Positions 37,432 to 50,741 of a DNA stretch of 64,000 nt are shown here, in pieces. The first letter of the stretch is position 1. The number at the start of each line of letters is the position of its first letter. The stretch is from NCBI GenBank assembly GCA_026874595.1, contig CM049308.1, forward strand, positions 37,010,027-37,074,026, in the 5' to 3' direction. The DNA comes from Sipunculus nudus. Lineage: Eukaryota; Annelida; Sipuncula; Golfingiida; Sipunculidae. The position numbers were made by a program, and so were the translations under genes. Under the pieces are notes generated by a model. It was given only the letters and a program-made list of their open reading frames with translations. It did not search any database and was not told the origin of the DNA.

Positions 37432-38621
37432 ATTCTCAGCAAAAATCAGGCCTGCATGGGCACCAAGCATCCTATGGCAAGAGTGAAGCAAACTTTATAA
37501 GTCTACTCAGACATTTTTTTCTTAAAGGAAATGCCATTCTCCCCTGTCAGTGACCCAATACCAGTTGAACCAGCTTTTTGTGGACTGAATATGTCAGACA
37601 TAGGTCATATACATTTTTTTGGGCTTGAGCAGACGTAAATATGCTATCCTAATCTGTTACAGGAAACTGTTTTTCCTGTAAGGAAGTTATGAGCCAGGAA
37701 GCTGTCTGAAGGTGTTCAAAATATTTCCTGTTCATGTCAGCCCACAGAACTTAATAAACAACAAAAATTCTGGGTAAATACAAGGGGGGCTAACAAGTAC
37801 ATATATCTGGGATTCCATGGTCCTTGGATAATGATGGGGTTTCTGGTGACTTCCTCTGCAGATGTATAAATATGACATATTCTGCATCATAATTATTTAA
37901 GGTACACATAACATAACTCTCATCTGAAATCCATTTGATATCCTTGCCCTTTCATCTCTTCCTTTTTTGAAAGTAACCATGATAATACTGATTATATGTC
38001 ATTTATATGAAAAATAGTTTCTTTTCAGTGTAGTGATCTAATCAGAGTAATGTACGTATTATGTATATGTGTTAGATAAGTAAATTGATAAGTTCCAGCT
38101 TTTAAATCAAGCATATTATGTTTGTCAGCATACTTTGAATTAACTTGGATCAGTTCAAGCAATTCTCAATGAAAATACAAAACTATCCTGAACTGGAACA
38201 CATTGCATCATGCATATATTTAGGTTTTCTGATCAGGTTTAAATAACTATATGTTCAATTAAGTTTGATTATGTTTGGTTACTTGAAACATCCTACTTGA
38301 TGAATTTAAACCATGTGTAATTGTTAGATCTTCAAGTTTTTGTTTTAATTATATATACTCTTAAATTACAGGTAGTTAACAGACCATCAGAGATTTTGTT
38401 TCCAGATTAACAGGCCATCTGAGATTTTGTTACCAGATTAATGACCAAAATCAGATGAGGCAGTGAAAAACTTCTGTCAGTTCCATACATAAGAATGACA
38501 CAAAGAATCTAACATGTAGATGTCTTCTGGTGCATCCGTTCTATGGGATATTCCTGTAGCTCACATATCAAAGTGTGGAATCCCATGTTACATGTGTTTT
38601 TTTTTCCCCATTTTCCTACAG
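37432..38621 (+). other. 2.3-kb intron, remaining part
   Basis: AT-rich intronic DNA. At about 38380-38441 there is a two-copy tandem of about 31 bp, each copy containing GAGATTTTGTTNCCAGATTA. It ends with a pyrimidine tract (TTTTTTTTTCCCCATTTTCC) and the acceptor AG at 38620-38621. No other exon seen. Confidence 0.6.
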
Positions 38622-38678
38622 GGAGAGGATGTGTCTTTAGGCATTTGGCTGAGTTCTGTTGGGCCAAGCTTCTTTGAT
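38622..38678 (+). CDS. B3GALNT2: B3GALNT2 exon with GEDV motif
   Basis: A 57-nt, 19-codon exon encoding GEDVSLGIWLSSVGPSFFD. The GEDVxxGIW segment is the conserved E-D-V motif of GT31 transferases, where the acidic residue is considered the catalytic base, and the vertebrate protein has GEDVSMGIW at the same place. The exon is bounded by a strong acceptor (CTACAG) and donor (GTAAGT at 38679), both phase 0. It joins cleanly to the preceding SFQ and the following DPLW. Small exons of this kind are easily missed by gene finders, but the frame, borders and motif agree. Confidence 0.95.
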
Positions 38679-39949
38679 GTAAGTGGTTTTGTTTCATCTT
38701 GAAAGTGACCTCTGGCAGTACAGTATCATAGGAAATCATGCTTTTCCTTATTTCAGAACAATAAAAACTTCGTTATTTCTCATTTTACTTAAAATTTTCT
38801 GTATCAGAGCAGTTTTGCCACCAACGTTAAACATGTAATGCAGACACAGTAACACTTATTTATCATCCAATACTAATCCACAGTATCAAAATGAAACAAC
38901 ATGCACTGCTGTAAGCTATCTTGGATGTAAGGAAAAATCAATTCTTTCTCATCAGTTTTATAAATAAGATTATTGGTGATGGTGATTCCCATTTATACAG
39001 AATATTAAACCAACTAGTACATGATTGTTTCTACATTGGCTAAAATATGCCTTTTATCATGCAAATAAGATAGGAATTTCTGTGTCCTTAATTCTTTTTC
39101 CAATTGAAATTCTTGAATATCCCCTTAAAACAATGGACTGCAGATTTGGAGATCCCTGGTAATATTGGCTTGAGCAGTATGGTGTTTTATCTTGTTTATT
39201 CACTGATAGCCACACCTTGGGCTGTGAACCAGGTATTTTATTTCCTGACATGACTTTGGTATCCTTATTTTAAATGTTATTTGTCACCAACCCCAGTGGT
39301 GTCCTCCAACAAGACCTGCTGTTACATCAGTTCTTATTCACTGGTGAGATATAAATTGCTTGAGTTTTTCTCAGTTTTTTGTGTGTATTTGTAAATGTGA
39401 GACTTAACATTCTGTTGAGAGATAATTGTCAATTACACCTCTGGAAATAAAAAGTGGATAATAATTCTCTGAAGATAGTTTTCATTTTCAAATTGGTGCT
39501 TCAGATAGGGCTTACTTTCATGGAATTACATCTGTGTATGTACAAAATATAGTTAAAGCAGTGTTTCTGTCACAGAGGATAACTCTTATATCACCTTGGG
39601 AAAGACTTGAAATAAATATCTTTTTTATTTTTCCAGGAACAGTGCCTGCATTTCTTAGTATATACATGGGAAGTCACTACAAGTTACAGTTCTTATTTTG
39701 ATTTCTGAATATGGAAGGCATAAGAGTTTTGAGGGCAATGTTTTTTTCCAGAACATAGGTTATTGATAAAATATTTTATTTTATTTATAAAGAACCTACA
39801 GTGGGAAAGCAGTGGATATCAGTCCTTAAATTCATAGCCAAATTTTGCACTGCAGTTTTTAGTTTATAAACCAGGATTGAAGCAGATGACTGGAGATACT
39901 GGAGATCGTGTGACAGAATCCCTGCTTGTCAGAACACATTTCATGTTTG
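38679..39949 (+). other. start of 21.6-kb intron, no gene seen
   Basis: AT-rich intronic sequence after the donor GTAAGT. No repeat border or gene was recognised before the satellite-like array begins near 39950. Confidence 0.5.
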
Positions 39950-42900
39950 GACAGCTTTCTTGATTTTATGACAGGTGGCACCACGTACATTCACGTTTAC
40001 TCTGCAGACATCCAAGCTCATATCTCGGGAAATGTTTGATCAATTGGGCCAAAATTTTGCATGTGTATATATCTCACATAGCTCTTCATCATAAGCAAAA
40101 CTGGTGGCGCCACCTGCAACCATTTATGCACGGCATCCATCTGTTCATCTGCCTTGGGATAAAATCACTCATATCTCAGCAGTTGTTTGACTTATCCATC
40201 TGAAATTGTGCAGGTTTATACATCCTGGACAGCTCTTTTGGTTTTATAACAGGTGGCACCACCTACATTCAGGTTTACTCTGCAGACATCCAAGCTCATA
40301 TCTCGGGAACTGTTTGACCGATTGGGCCAAAATTTTGCATGTTTATAGATCTCCCATAGCTCTTCATCATAGGCAAAACTGGTGGCGCCACCTGCTACCA
40401 CTTATGCATTGCGCCCATCTGTTCATCTACCTTGGGATAAAATCACTCATATCTCAGCAGTGGTTTGACTTATCCACCTGAAATTTTGCAGGTTTATATA
40501 TCCTGGACAGCTTTCTCGATTTATGACAGGTGGCGCCACCTACATTCACGTTTACTCTGCAGACATCCAAGCTCATATCTCAGGAACCGTTTGACCAATT
40601 GGGCCAAAATTTTGGATGTCTATAGATCTGGCATAGCTCTTCATCATAGGCAAAACTGGTGGCGCCACCTCCAACCACTTATGCACAGCGTCCATCTGTT
40701 CCTCTGCCTTGGGATAAAATCACTCATATCTCAGCAGTGGTTTGACTTATCCACCTGAAATTTTGCTGGTTTATATATCCTGGACAGCTTTCTTGATTTT
40801 ATGACAGGTGGTGCCACCTACATTAAGGTTTACTCTGCAGACATCCAAGCTCATATCTCGTGGCGCCACCTGCAACCATTAATGCCCAGCACCCATCTGT
40901 TCATCTGCCTTGGGATAAAATCACTCATATCTCAGCAGTGGTTTGACTTATCCACCTGAAATTTTGCAGGTTTATACATCCTGGACAGCTTTCTTGATTT
41001 TATGACAGGTGGCACCACCTACATTCACGTTTACTCTGCAGACATCCAAGCTCATATCTCGGGAAATGTTTGACCGATTGGGCCAAAATTTTGCATGTGT
41101 ATATATCTCACATAGCTCTTAACCATAAGCAAAACTGGTGGCGCCACCTGCAACCATTTATGCAAGGTGTCCATCTGTTCATCTGCCTTGGGATAAAATC
41201 ACTTATCTCAGGAGTGGTTTGACTTATCCATCTTAAATTTTGCAGGTTTATACATCCTGGACAGCTCTTTTGATTTTATGACAGGTGGCGCCACCTACAT
41301 TCAGGTTTACTTTGCAGACATCCAAGCTCATATCTCAGGAACCGTTTGACCGATTGGGCCAAAATTTTTCATGTCTATAGATCTGGCATAGCTCTTCATC
41401 ATAGGCAAAACTGGTGGCGCCACCTGCTACCACTTATGCACAGCGCCCATCTGTTCATCTATCTTGGGATAAAATCACTCATATCTCAGCAGTGGTTTGT
41501 CTTATCCACCTGAAGTTTTGCAGGTTTATATATCCTGGACAGCTTTCTCGATTTATGACAGGTGGTGCAACCTACATTCACGTTTACTCTGAAGATGTCC
41601 AAGCTCATATCTCGGGATCTTTTTGACCGATTGGGCCAAAATTTGCATGTGTATATATCTCACATAGCTCTTCATCATAAGCAAAACTCGTGGAGCCACC
41701 TGCAACCATTAATGCCCAGCACCCATCTGTTCATCTGCCTTGGGATAAAATCACTCATATCTCAGGAGTTGTTTGACTTATCCACCTGAAATTTTGCAGG
41801 TTTATACATCCTGGACAGCTTTTTTGATTTTATGACAGGTGGTGCCACCTACATTCACATTTACTCAGCAGACATCCAAGCTCATATCTCGGGAACCGTT
41901 TGACCGATTGGGCCAAAATTTTGGATGTCTATAGATCTGGCATAGCTCTTCATCATAGGCAAAACTGGTGGCGCCACCTGCTACCACTTATGCACAGCGC
42001 CCATCTGTTCATCTACCTTGGGATAAAACCACTCATATCTCAGCAGTGGTTTGACTTATCCACCTGAAATTTTGCAGGTTTATATATCCTGGACAGCTTT
42101 CTCGATTTATGACAGGTGGTGCCACCTACATTCACGTTTACTCTGCAGACATCCAAGCTCATATCTCGGGATCTTTTTGACCGATTGGGCCAAAATTTGC
42201 ATGTGTATATATCTCACATAGCTCTTCATCATAAGCAAAACTCGTGGAGCCACCTGCAACCAATAATGCCCAGCACCCATCTGTTCATCTGCCTTGAGAT
42301 AAAATCACTCATATCTCAGGAGTTGTTTGACTTATCCACCTGAAATTTTGCAGGTTTATATATCCTGGACAGCTTTCTCGATTTATGACAGGTGGTGCCA
42401 CCTACATTCACGTTTACTCTGCAGACATCCAAGCTCATATCTCGGGAAATGGTTGACCGATTGGGCCAAAATTTTGCATGTGTATATATCTCACATAGCT
42501 CTTAATCATAAGCACAACTGGTGGCGCCACCTCCAACCATTTATGCAAGGCGTCCATCTGTTCATCTGCCTTGGGATAAAATCACTCATATCTCAGCAGT
42601 TGTTTGACTTATCCACCTGAAATTTTGCAGGTTTATACATCCTGGACAGCTTTCTAGATTTATGACAGGTGGCGCCACCTACATTAACGTTAACTCTGCA
42701 GACATCCAAGCTCATATCTTGGGATCTGTTTGACCGATTGGGCTAAAACTTTGCATGTGTATAGATCTCGCATAGCTCTTCATCATAAGCAAAACTGGTG
42801 GCGCCACCTGCAACCATTAATTCCCTGCACCCATCTGTTCATCTGCCTTGGGATAAAATCACTCATATCTCAGCAGTTGTTTGACTTTTCCACCTGAAAT

Positions 42901-43278
42901 TTTGCAGGTTTATACATCGTGGACACTTTTCTCGATTTTATGACAGGTGGCACCACCTACATTCACGTTTACGCTGCAGACATCCATGCTAATATGCAAC
43001 ACACCTCACTCTATTCCCCTTGCCACTTAATCCATGCCTCACTTCACCCGTCCCACTCTGATTTCTGTGGATACACAGTTGCTTGTCGACTACCCATATT
43101 CTAGTTTTAAAATGTCCTAGTCTGAAACTTGCAGGTCCGAAATGTTCATTTTGCTGAAATCATAATGACTAAGGTAGATATGCAGGACTTAAGAGGATCA
43201 ATATTAAGTTTTAAAAATAAATCTTCATTCATACTCCCAAACTTGGCACAGGTTCGCATTAGGCCTGTAGGCCTTGTT
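39950..43278 (+). repeat. 277-bp dimeric satellite array with family B 3' end (B4)
   Basis: Palindrome variants of AGGTGGCGCCACCT occur at 39973, 40103, 40251, 40381, 40528, 40658, 40806, 40860, 41007, 41137, 41283, 41413, 41560, 41690, 41837, 41967, 42114, 42244, 42390, 42520, 42667, 42797 and 42946. Spacing alternates 130 and 147 bp, so the repeat is a 277-bp dimer of two related monomers, in about 11 copies. The gap of 54 bp between 40806 and 40860 is a 76-bp deletion. After the array comes a unique tail and the B terminus CACAGGTTCGCATTAGGCCT, hairpin, TTGTT. No B 5' end is found upstream. Confidence 0.88.
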
Positions 43279-44517
43279 TATAAAAATAATTGTTTCATCA
43301 GTTGTTGAAGACTGGTCTGAACCAGCTGCAAATGTTCAGTCATGCCTAGTGTTACTCTTTTGCCCTGAACCTTCAACTGATGTGCTTTATGCATACAAAT
43401 CTTCCTTCCCTTCCCAAAAATTTTAACAACATTTTCAATCATTTCCTTCTAAATAAGTCAACAGTTGTAAAAATTAGGCCATTATCTCATGCTTGTCAGC
43501 TGAGCGTCATGACTCATGGGTCACTTGTTGTTTACACAATAATTCTCATTTCGCAAATATCGTGGATTTGAAATCCCTGTAAACAAAAGACATTCAGAGT
43601 ATGCAGGAATTAAGCTTTCTGTGGTGCCCCATATGTTGAACAATGCCTTAAAGAAAGGTTAATTATAAGAGTTTTAATTGAGTCAAATGATTATTAAATA
43701 GTGTCTTTACTGAACTTGATCAATAATTGACAGTTTGACTTGATAACATGCATGCTGCATGCAATGTCTGTTTTCAAGTATCTCATGAACAGTTGCAGTT
43801 TTTTCAGTTCAAAATCTTACAGGAATATTTACAATGTGATTGCTGTGTAATTTTGAGCTGCAGGTGGCTTCACATTTGTGGAGTTATTTTCTTTTGTGCT
43901 AAAATTGTGCTTTAGCTCAAATGATCTTTTTCCACTTTAGTTGAAAAGAGAAAATAAGTTGAAAGGATTAAAATGTCTAATTCTCATATCAAGGTAAGTA
44001 ATTATTTAGAGCAAATAAAATCAGAAAAAATAGCAAGAAGTTACTTTAATTATTTCCAGAATTGTCTCCCTGTTAATTTAAATTTAAGAATTAAAATGTC
44101 ATTCCAAAATAATTTAATGTCTGTCAGCAAATACTGCAGAATTGCTGCCGCTATTTAATAGATATGTGACTGGCAAACTGATATATACTTATAAATATCA
44201 GTATTATATTACTGATTTAACTTGTTTTATATCATGATAACACAATATCATGTAAAGTGCAAGGAGAGAATGGTAGAGACCCAGGTCTTATTGTAAATAT
44301 TGTCTCAAATCTTAATCTGTACTGCTACAAAGCACAATCACTTTGTGCTATTTATAATTTAACCCTCCTCCTTGGAGCCTCAAACTCAGTTGAGCAGAGA
44401 CCTTGCTTCTATGAACCCCCAAGCATGCTGTTTGCATGAATTATTGACAAGAGAATTGAACAAATAAGGTGGTTCACAAATGACCTGTCTATGCAGTGTG
44501 AAAACTATTTTTAGCCA

Positions 44518-44569
<52 letters not shown>

Positions 44570-44606
44570 TTGAACATGATATGTTTTCATTGCAGGTGAA
44601 CATTTT
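43279..44606 (+). other. intronic DNA with an orphan A/C-type 3' terminus
   Basis: At 43496-43529 there is TCAGCTGAGC, a GACTCATGGGTCA palindrome and CTTGTT, the 3' end of an A or C element with no matching 5' end nearby. Its body may have been interrupted or replaced by B4. The rest is AT-rich without a gene, except the microsatellite at 44521. Confidence 0.6.
44521..44566. repeat. (AT)n microsatellite
   Basis: Uninterrupted AT dinucleotide run of 46 bp. Such runs are self-complementary and length-variable. Confidence 0.97.
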
Positions 44607-46003
44607 TAGCTCAGCGGACTATAAGTCATCTGAGCTATAGTCGTGGTCCATGGTCAGTCATCCGTCTGTCGTGCCGCCCGTCCGTCCGTAGATGTGGCAC
44701 GTTTTGAAACCGTAAGACCTAGGAATCCAAAATTCAGCATAATGTTAGATGCCCCAAAGATCTCCTACCAGGCCAAAAACTGGGTCTTTGTGACTTCGTT
44801 CTTTTGAGAAATTAAGGAAAAACCTCAATTTTTTTTTTAAAACCTATTTTCACACTTCAGGACGGCCTCATATCAAAACCACTCATCGGTTTTTCTTCAT
44901 ATTTACCATAAATATTCCTCTATATATTTCCTATGTACATGCCAGAAATTATGTCTGTATTATATAATTTTAAAAAGTTATGGGCCCAAACATAATGGAT
45001 TTTGTAAAAAATCAGGAAAGATATTTGTTTACTTAACACAAAACATGTTAAAGCTATGGACTTTTTTTTCCAGTAATATAACTTTAATTAATCAAAATTA
45101 AATTGTATACCCAAAATTAGATTAAAATCTTTTAAATTTTTTAAAATATTAACAAAAATAAAAAATTGGTACCTTAAGTTTTGCCCAACTTTTGAAAGTA
45201 CTGTGGATTTAATTTTCACAGCATGTTTTTGTAAGCATTTCAACTGTTAACACCAAAAATTTGAAACCAGTTGATCAAAAACTGTAGATTTTATTCAAGT
45301 TTTCAAGCACCATGTATTATATTGTTTACATCTTGCAAGAAATCAGCTCCCCAGCTTCAGCTCTCAGTTCCTAAAATTTGGTATACAATTAGATGTTTCC
45401 TAAATCCCCTACCATGCCAAGAATTTGGTCACTAGGACTTAATACCTTCGAGATATTAATGAAAAACTTCATTTTTCCATTAAAAACCCATTGTTACACT
45501 TCAAGACTGCCTAATATCAAAACCACTGATCTGACTGTAATCATATATAATATACATATTTTTCTGTACATTCTCTATGCACATGCCAAAAATGATGTCA
45601 TTATTGCGTAATTGTTTTAAGTTATGGGCCCAAACATAATGCACTTTGTAAAAAATCAGGAAATATATTTACTCCCTTAACAAGGGGATTGCTGAAGCTA
45701 GAGATTTTTTATTCAGGGATGTAACATTATTTAATCAAGATTCAATTTAATACCCGAAATTAGTTCTGAATTTTTTAGTAATTAATATAAATATAAAATT
45801 AATACCTTAAATTTTGCCCAACTTTGACCATGGCACGTTTGTTTTCTGTGGGCACTGTTGATATAATTTCCATATCATGCACACATAAGGATTTCAGCTT
45901 TGTAGTTTAGAAAGCTGACAGAAATTGGCCAAAAATTGTAGCTTTTATTAATGTTTTTATGATACCATGTGAGACCTTGGCTCTCTCCAGCCCCTCTTGA
46001 GTC
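44607..46003 (+). repeat. family A element fused to B-type tail (A5)
   Basis: A-type 5' hairpin (AGCTCAGCGGACTATAAGTC, CTGAGCTATAG), a GTCC tract at about 44655-44695, and an interior matching A3 through the second module (ATGGCACGTTT near 45832). Near 46003 it passes straight into B-type satellite monomers and a B 3' end at 46923. No A 3' terminus is present. This is either a chimeric element or an A copy cut by B5. Confidence 0.75.
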
Positions 46004-46923
46004 ACATGTATGTTGGACAGCTCTCTTGATTTTATGACGGGTGGAGCCACTTACATTCAGGTTTACTCTGCAGACATCCAAGCTCATATCTCGGGAACCG
46101 TTTGACCGATTGGGCCAAAATTTTGCATGTGTATAGATCGCACATAGCTCTTCATCGTTGGCAAAACTGGTGGCGCCACCTGCAACCACTTATGCACAGG
46201 GTCCATCTGTTCACCTGCCTTGGGATAAAATCACTCATATCTCAGCAGTGGTTTGACTTATCCAACCAAAATTTTGCAGGTTTATACATTCTGGACAGCT
46301 TTCTCGATTTTATGACAGGTGGCGCCACCTACATTCACGTTTACTCTGCAGACATCCAAGCTCATATGTTGGGAACCATTTGACTGATTGGGCCAAAATT
46401 TTGCTTGTGTATAGTTCTCACATAGCTCTTCATCATAGGGGAAAATGGTGGCGCCACCTGCAACGACTTATGCACAGCGTCCATCTGTTCATCTGCCTTG
46501 GGATAAAATCACTCATATCTCAGCAGTTGTTTGACTTATCCACCTGAAATTTTGCAGGTTTATATATTCTGGACAATTACTTGATTTTATGACAGGTGGC
46601 ACCACATTCACGTTTACACTGCAGACATACATGCTAATATGCAACACACCTCACTATTCCCCTTGCCACTTAATCCATGCCTCACTTCACCCGTCCCACT
46701 CTGATTTTTGCGGATACACATAGTCGCTTGTCGACTACCCATATTCTAGTTTTAAAATGTCCTAGTCTGAAACTTGCAGGTCTGAAATGTCTATTTTGCT
46801 ATAATAATAATGACTAAGGTAAATATGCAGGACTTGAGAGGATCAATATTAAATTTTAAAAATAAACCTCCATTCATACTCCCAAACTTTGCACAGGTTC
46901 GCATTAGGCCTGTAGGCCTTGTT
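46004..46923 (+). repeat. family B satellite segment and 3' end (B5)
   Basis: Monomers of the B4 type with palindromes near 46168, 46319 and 46448 plus decayed ones near 46032 and 46594, then the same tail as B4 (GTCGACTACCCATATTCTAG), then CACAGGTTCGCATTAGGCCT, hairpin and TTGTT. No B 5' end. Confidence 0.8.
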
Positions 46924-48077
46924 TAATTCTTATACAGATGTAAATATTGGTAAAGGTCTCTGCACTGAATGTTTTCTAGGTTTCTTTGCATATTTACCAG
47001 CACCAACACATGACATGGATACTTCTTTGCTGTGACAGCCACTAGTAAAGTGATACTTGATCATGCTGTCACACATGTCATGTTCACACTGCATATTTCC
47101 ACAATTTGCAAATACTGGCCATCATTTAAAATTCTGGTAATTAGGAACATGACACACTGATAAACAGTGAGTCTGATAAAGTATTCAAACATCAATATCA
47201 ACCAATAACATCAGTTTAAAGGGCTCAAGCAAAATGTCAAGACAGTGAGGAATTTATTCAGACAGCCATATGGCATATTGATGAACATGTGCTTGTTTTA
47301 CCCAGTGTATTCAATATAGATTTTGCCTTGAGCTCAAGGTAGACTGACCGACCATGACCTGAGGAAATTGTTTCTTACAGCATCACAAAATATTCTAGTC
47401 TTATTGATTTTTGTGACTTTGCATGTCAAGAGTGTTTGTTTTGCAAATATAAACCATGTTTAGTTGGTAGAAATAAACAAATATTCTACATTGATGTTCA
47501 GTGGATTAATTTGGTACACTTCAGCTCATCTAGAATTCAGAACAAACCTGAGGCACTCGCTGTTTATCCATGAGTCATGATATGAAGTCCCTTTCCTCAG
47601 CTTTCTAAACAGATACCTCAAACAATAACTGTAAAATACCATGAGAGTTTGTTTTTCAGTGAGGGCAGTTACAGAGCTTTCTGAAACAAAATGGTATTTT
47701 AACTTCACCAAAGTAAGGGAAGAAGGAACTCTTTTCTGAAGTATTAACCTTGAAACAATTTGCCTCAAGAAAGCAGGGGTAAGATCAAGGCATTTTTATT
47801 GTAGTATCATTTTTCCACTCACCATTTTGCAGTTTATTGCTAATAATTTTAGGGATAGCTTTGTGGAGAATGGTTTATATTGATTATATGCATGCGATTT
47901 AAAAAAGAAATTGTTTTTGTGAAAAGTGAGTTTGTAAAATTCATTTTAATGGCCCTCGCAGGGCAGTGATGTTGGCATGGTTCACAAGTCAAAGAAGTAC
48001 TATATTATCTTGATAAAACCCTCAAAAGGCACTTGTTTACCTTTAAATAACTTAACAGACTCACTCAGACCTGCTTC
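46924..48077 (+). other. intronic DNA, no gene supported
   Basis: AT-rich. A minus-strand open frame of 80 codons at 47526-47768 (MRQIVSRLILQK...) has no recognisable family and no splice or promoter context, so it is not called as a gene. Confidence 0.5.
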
Positions 48078-49943
48078 TTGCAAACCTGTAAGCTTATGTC
48101 ATGATGTGGTGTCATCTGTTCATACTACCAGTATCTCAGGAATGGCAAGATCTAGTATGACCAAATTTTATGTAAAATTCTGTCACATATGAATTGTGGT
48201 ATTTAGGTTTTTGTGGAGCCTGCTGCATCATCTTTTGTCTTGTAGTGAAAACCTAGAATTTTAATCATCCTCTCCGAAATTGTCCTCTCCCTCTCCAAAA
48301 CTGTAAAGCCAAATTGTTAAATATTTCACACTAATGATTCCAGGAACAGGCTCTCTCAAGTTTCCTTGAGTGGTTCCAATTCAGTAAAATTTAGTTAAAT
48401 ATCAAGTAATCTATAACATTACATTGTTAACTTAAACTTATTTCTTATGAATTTGTTACATCTGATTTGTCCACTGGGGAATAGATATGACAGCTCCCTT
48501 ATCTGGCGATACTGCAGTACTGGATTAGAACATTGCGATATACTAGGGATAATGCTAGAGCAATAGGTAAACACCAGTAGCCAGATCAAAGAGCTGTCAC
48601 ACACAGGTGCAAGGTTTCTTATCAAGATTGCAAGCAACATTGGATGGGCCTCACATTCGAATTATACTGGGTTACACCATTTAATTATAATGCCATGGTA
48701 TCTGTAGTCATTAGCATAGTGCCAATATTGTTCAAGTTTGGCAACAGGTCAATATTATGTCTTAGAATTTGTCTAGAAAATGCTTCAGAACAATGCCAGG
48801 ATTTGAAGGACTTGTGCTACCATTTGGCTGCTGCTTTAAAACTGCTGTAGGTATTGCATTTTCATGCTTCGTTCAGTTTTGTGATGTCTTTACAATAATG
48901 TTTGCATGTCTCTACATCCAGTATAGCTTACTTATACACAAGACTGATGGTGCCACCTACCAATTGTTTTGATTAACAATGCACATATCTCAGACGTTGT
49001 TTTATGTATATAGCTGAAATGTTGCAGGTCCAAATATCTTTGATAGCTTTCTAGCACACAAGCCTGATGTCTCTAGCTTCCTCCACTTTTGATCAGTGTA
49101 CACCAGTTCACATGTCTAAGGAGTGTTTACACTCATCAGTCTTGCATTTTGCACATCCAAACATCTTTGAAGGTTTTTACCTTGTAGTTTACACTATCAC
49201 AAGATTGGTGGCATCACCTACAAATATGTTTGGCTGCCATCAATATGTGCTTCTATTTGAATGAAAATCATAAGTATCTCATTCTCATTCATCTTAGTTA
49301 CCAGTATCCACTGCCTGTAGCATATGGCATCACCTATGTTGCATGTTAATAGTTATGGGTCACAAGACAATGTTTATTTAAAGGTGGTATTTTCAAAGTC
49401 AAGCTATACTTTTGGCATCTCTGATGCCAGAAATTTTGAGGGCTCTCATATTCCATACCTGAGAGCTGCAGTTGCTTGTTGACTGCCTATATTCTAGTTC
49501 CAACCAGTCAATGATAATAAGTCAAAGCAAATTTTAAATTGTGGGCTTATCACCAGAAATGATAGAACACTGTGGAAGTTAGGGAAGAGTAAACAAAATA
49601 CCTTGGTTTTCCCTTAACCTTTCTGCAAACAATATGGTGGTGTATCTGCTTATTGCACTTGCTGAACCCATTGTGGATAAACCTTTTTGTATGGAGAACA
49701 GATGTGCAATCTATCAATTAAATGATAATGTTTTTCGGTTGTCTGATAATACTACATCAGGCTTAGGTAAAATACAAGTTTGTGCATGTACTTGGTAGTT
49801 GTACTCAAGCTCAAATGTTTTACGTTTGTACATGTACTTAAATTGTCACACAGTCAAATAATAGACAAGTATAATGTATGCAAAGGATTATACATGATGT
49901 ATATTCCATAAGACAGGTTCACATTGGTCTTGTTGGACTTGTT
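48078..49943 (+). repeat. family B element, diverged copy (B6)
   Basis: The 5' end is GCAAACCTGTAAGCTTATG, followed by GTGGTGTCATCTG. Interior phrases ACCAAATTTTATG and ACTGTAAAGCCAAATTGTT match B2. Monomers have decayed palindromes (GGTGCCACCTACC near 48950, GGCATCACCTAC near 49208). The 3' end near 49916 is ACAGGTTCACATTGGTCTTG, then CTTGTT. It is older than B2 and B3 judging by decay. The region 48415-48640 does not match B2 well and may be another insertion. Confidence 0.65.
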
Positions 49944-50709
49944 TTTACAGATAATGATTAAGAAAAATAAAAAAAAATTTGCTAAGCTGTATAGCAATAT
50001 ATGAAGATCATATTTATTTTTACTTTGATTCTTGACAGAGCCATCTATAAAAGTATTGGTTCATGCCAAGGCTATCAATAATTGTATTAATGATCTTACA
50101 TCAATCAATATACTGATTTTGTACATCAAGCCTAGCACAAGCACTATTTATAGCTGATCATTTCAGCTGCACTGCAGGAGACACAGCAGGTGACACAAGT
50201 CATATCAGTGATGTCTCATGCAGTCTGAATTTCAAAGAACATCACCTGAATAAGACCAGGATCAATCTGCATGAAATCAAATGCCAAAATGTGTTTTCAT
50301 TCAGATGTGGTCAGACCACCAATATATTTTCCATTACTCCATCAGATGACATTTAAAGGGACATTTGGACTCCGCTTTTACTCAATATCATGTATGTAAA
50401 ATCCAGTGAGAGCTTGGGATCTGATATTCAGAGAACTGGCTTCCTGAAACTAGTAGCTGTCATCAGACAGGGACCCAGGGTCATAATACTACCAGGGAAC
50501 AACATCAGGAAGGAAGGATTTGGTTGGATAACTCTTGACATTTCATAAATCATATTTCCTACAAATGCATATTTTCTATTTTAAACAAGCCCAGGCAACA
50601 AAATTTATGAAGGTGGGGGGGGGGGGGTTCCATTAAGAAGGAGGGTCACAAGTCCCAATGAACCTGAAAAAAAATTAGCTCCACATCATGTCCACATGCT
50701 GGCAGATCA

Positions 50710-50740
<31 letters not shown>

Positions 50741-50741
50741 C
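50710..50741. repeat. (TG)n(TA)n microsatellite
   Basis: About 16 bp of TG repeat running directly into about 16 bp of TA repeat. Confidence 0.95.

Noticed and set aside
40206-42620. Plus-strand open frames of 61-97 codons repeating similar peptide text in the B4 array
   Set aside because: Satellite translation; the frames repeat with the 277-bp DNA period and show no known domain.
39950-43278. Regular palindrome spacing resembling a CRISPR array
   Set aside because: The whole unit repeats, not just short repeats with unique spacers, the periods are 130 and 147 bp, and the context is a eukaryotic intron.
47526-47768. 80-codon minus-strand open frame
   Set aside because: No recognisable family, no codon-usage or splice support, single-copy AT-rich intron.
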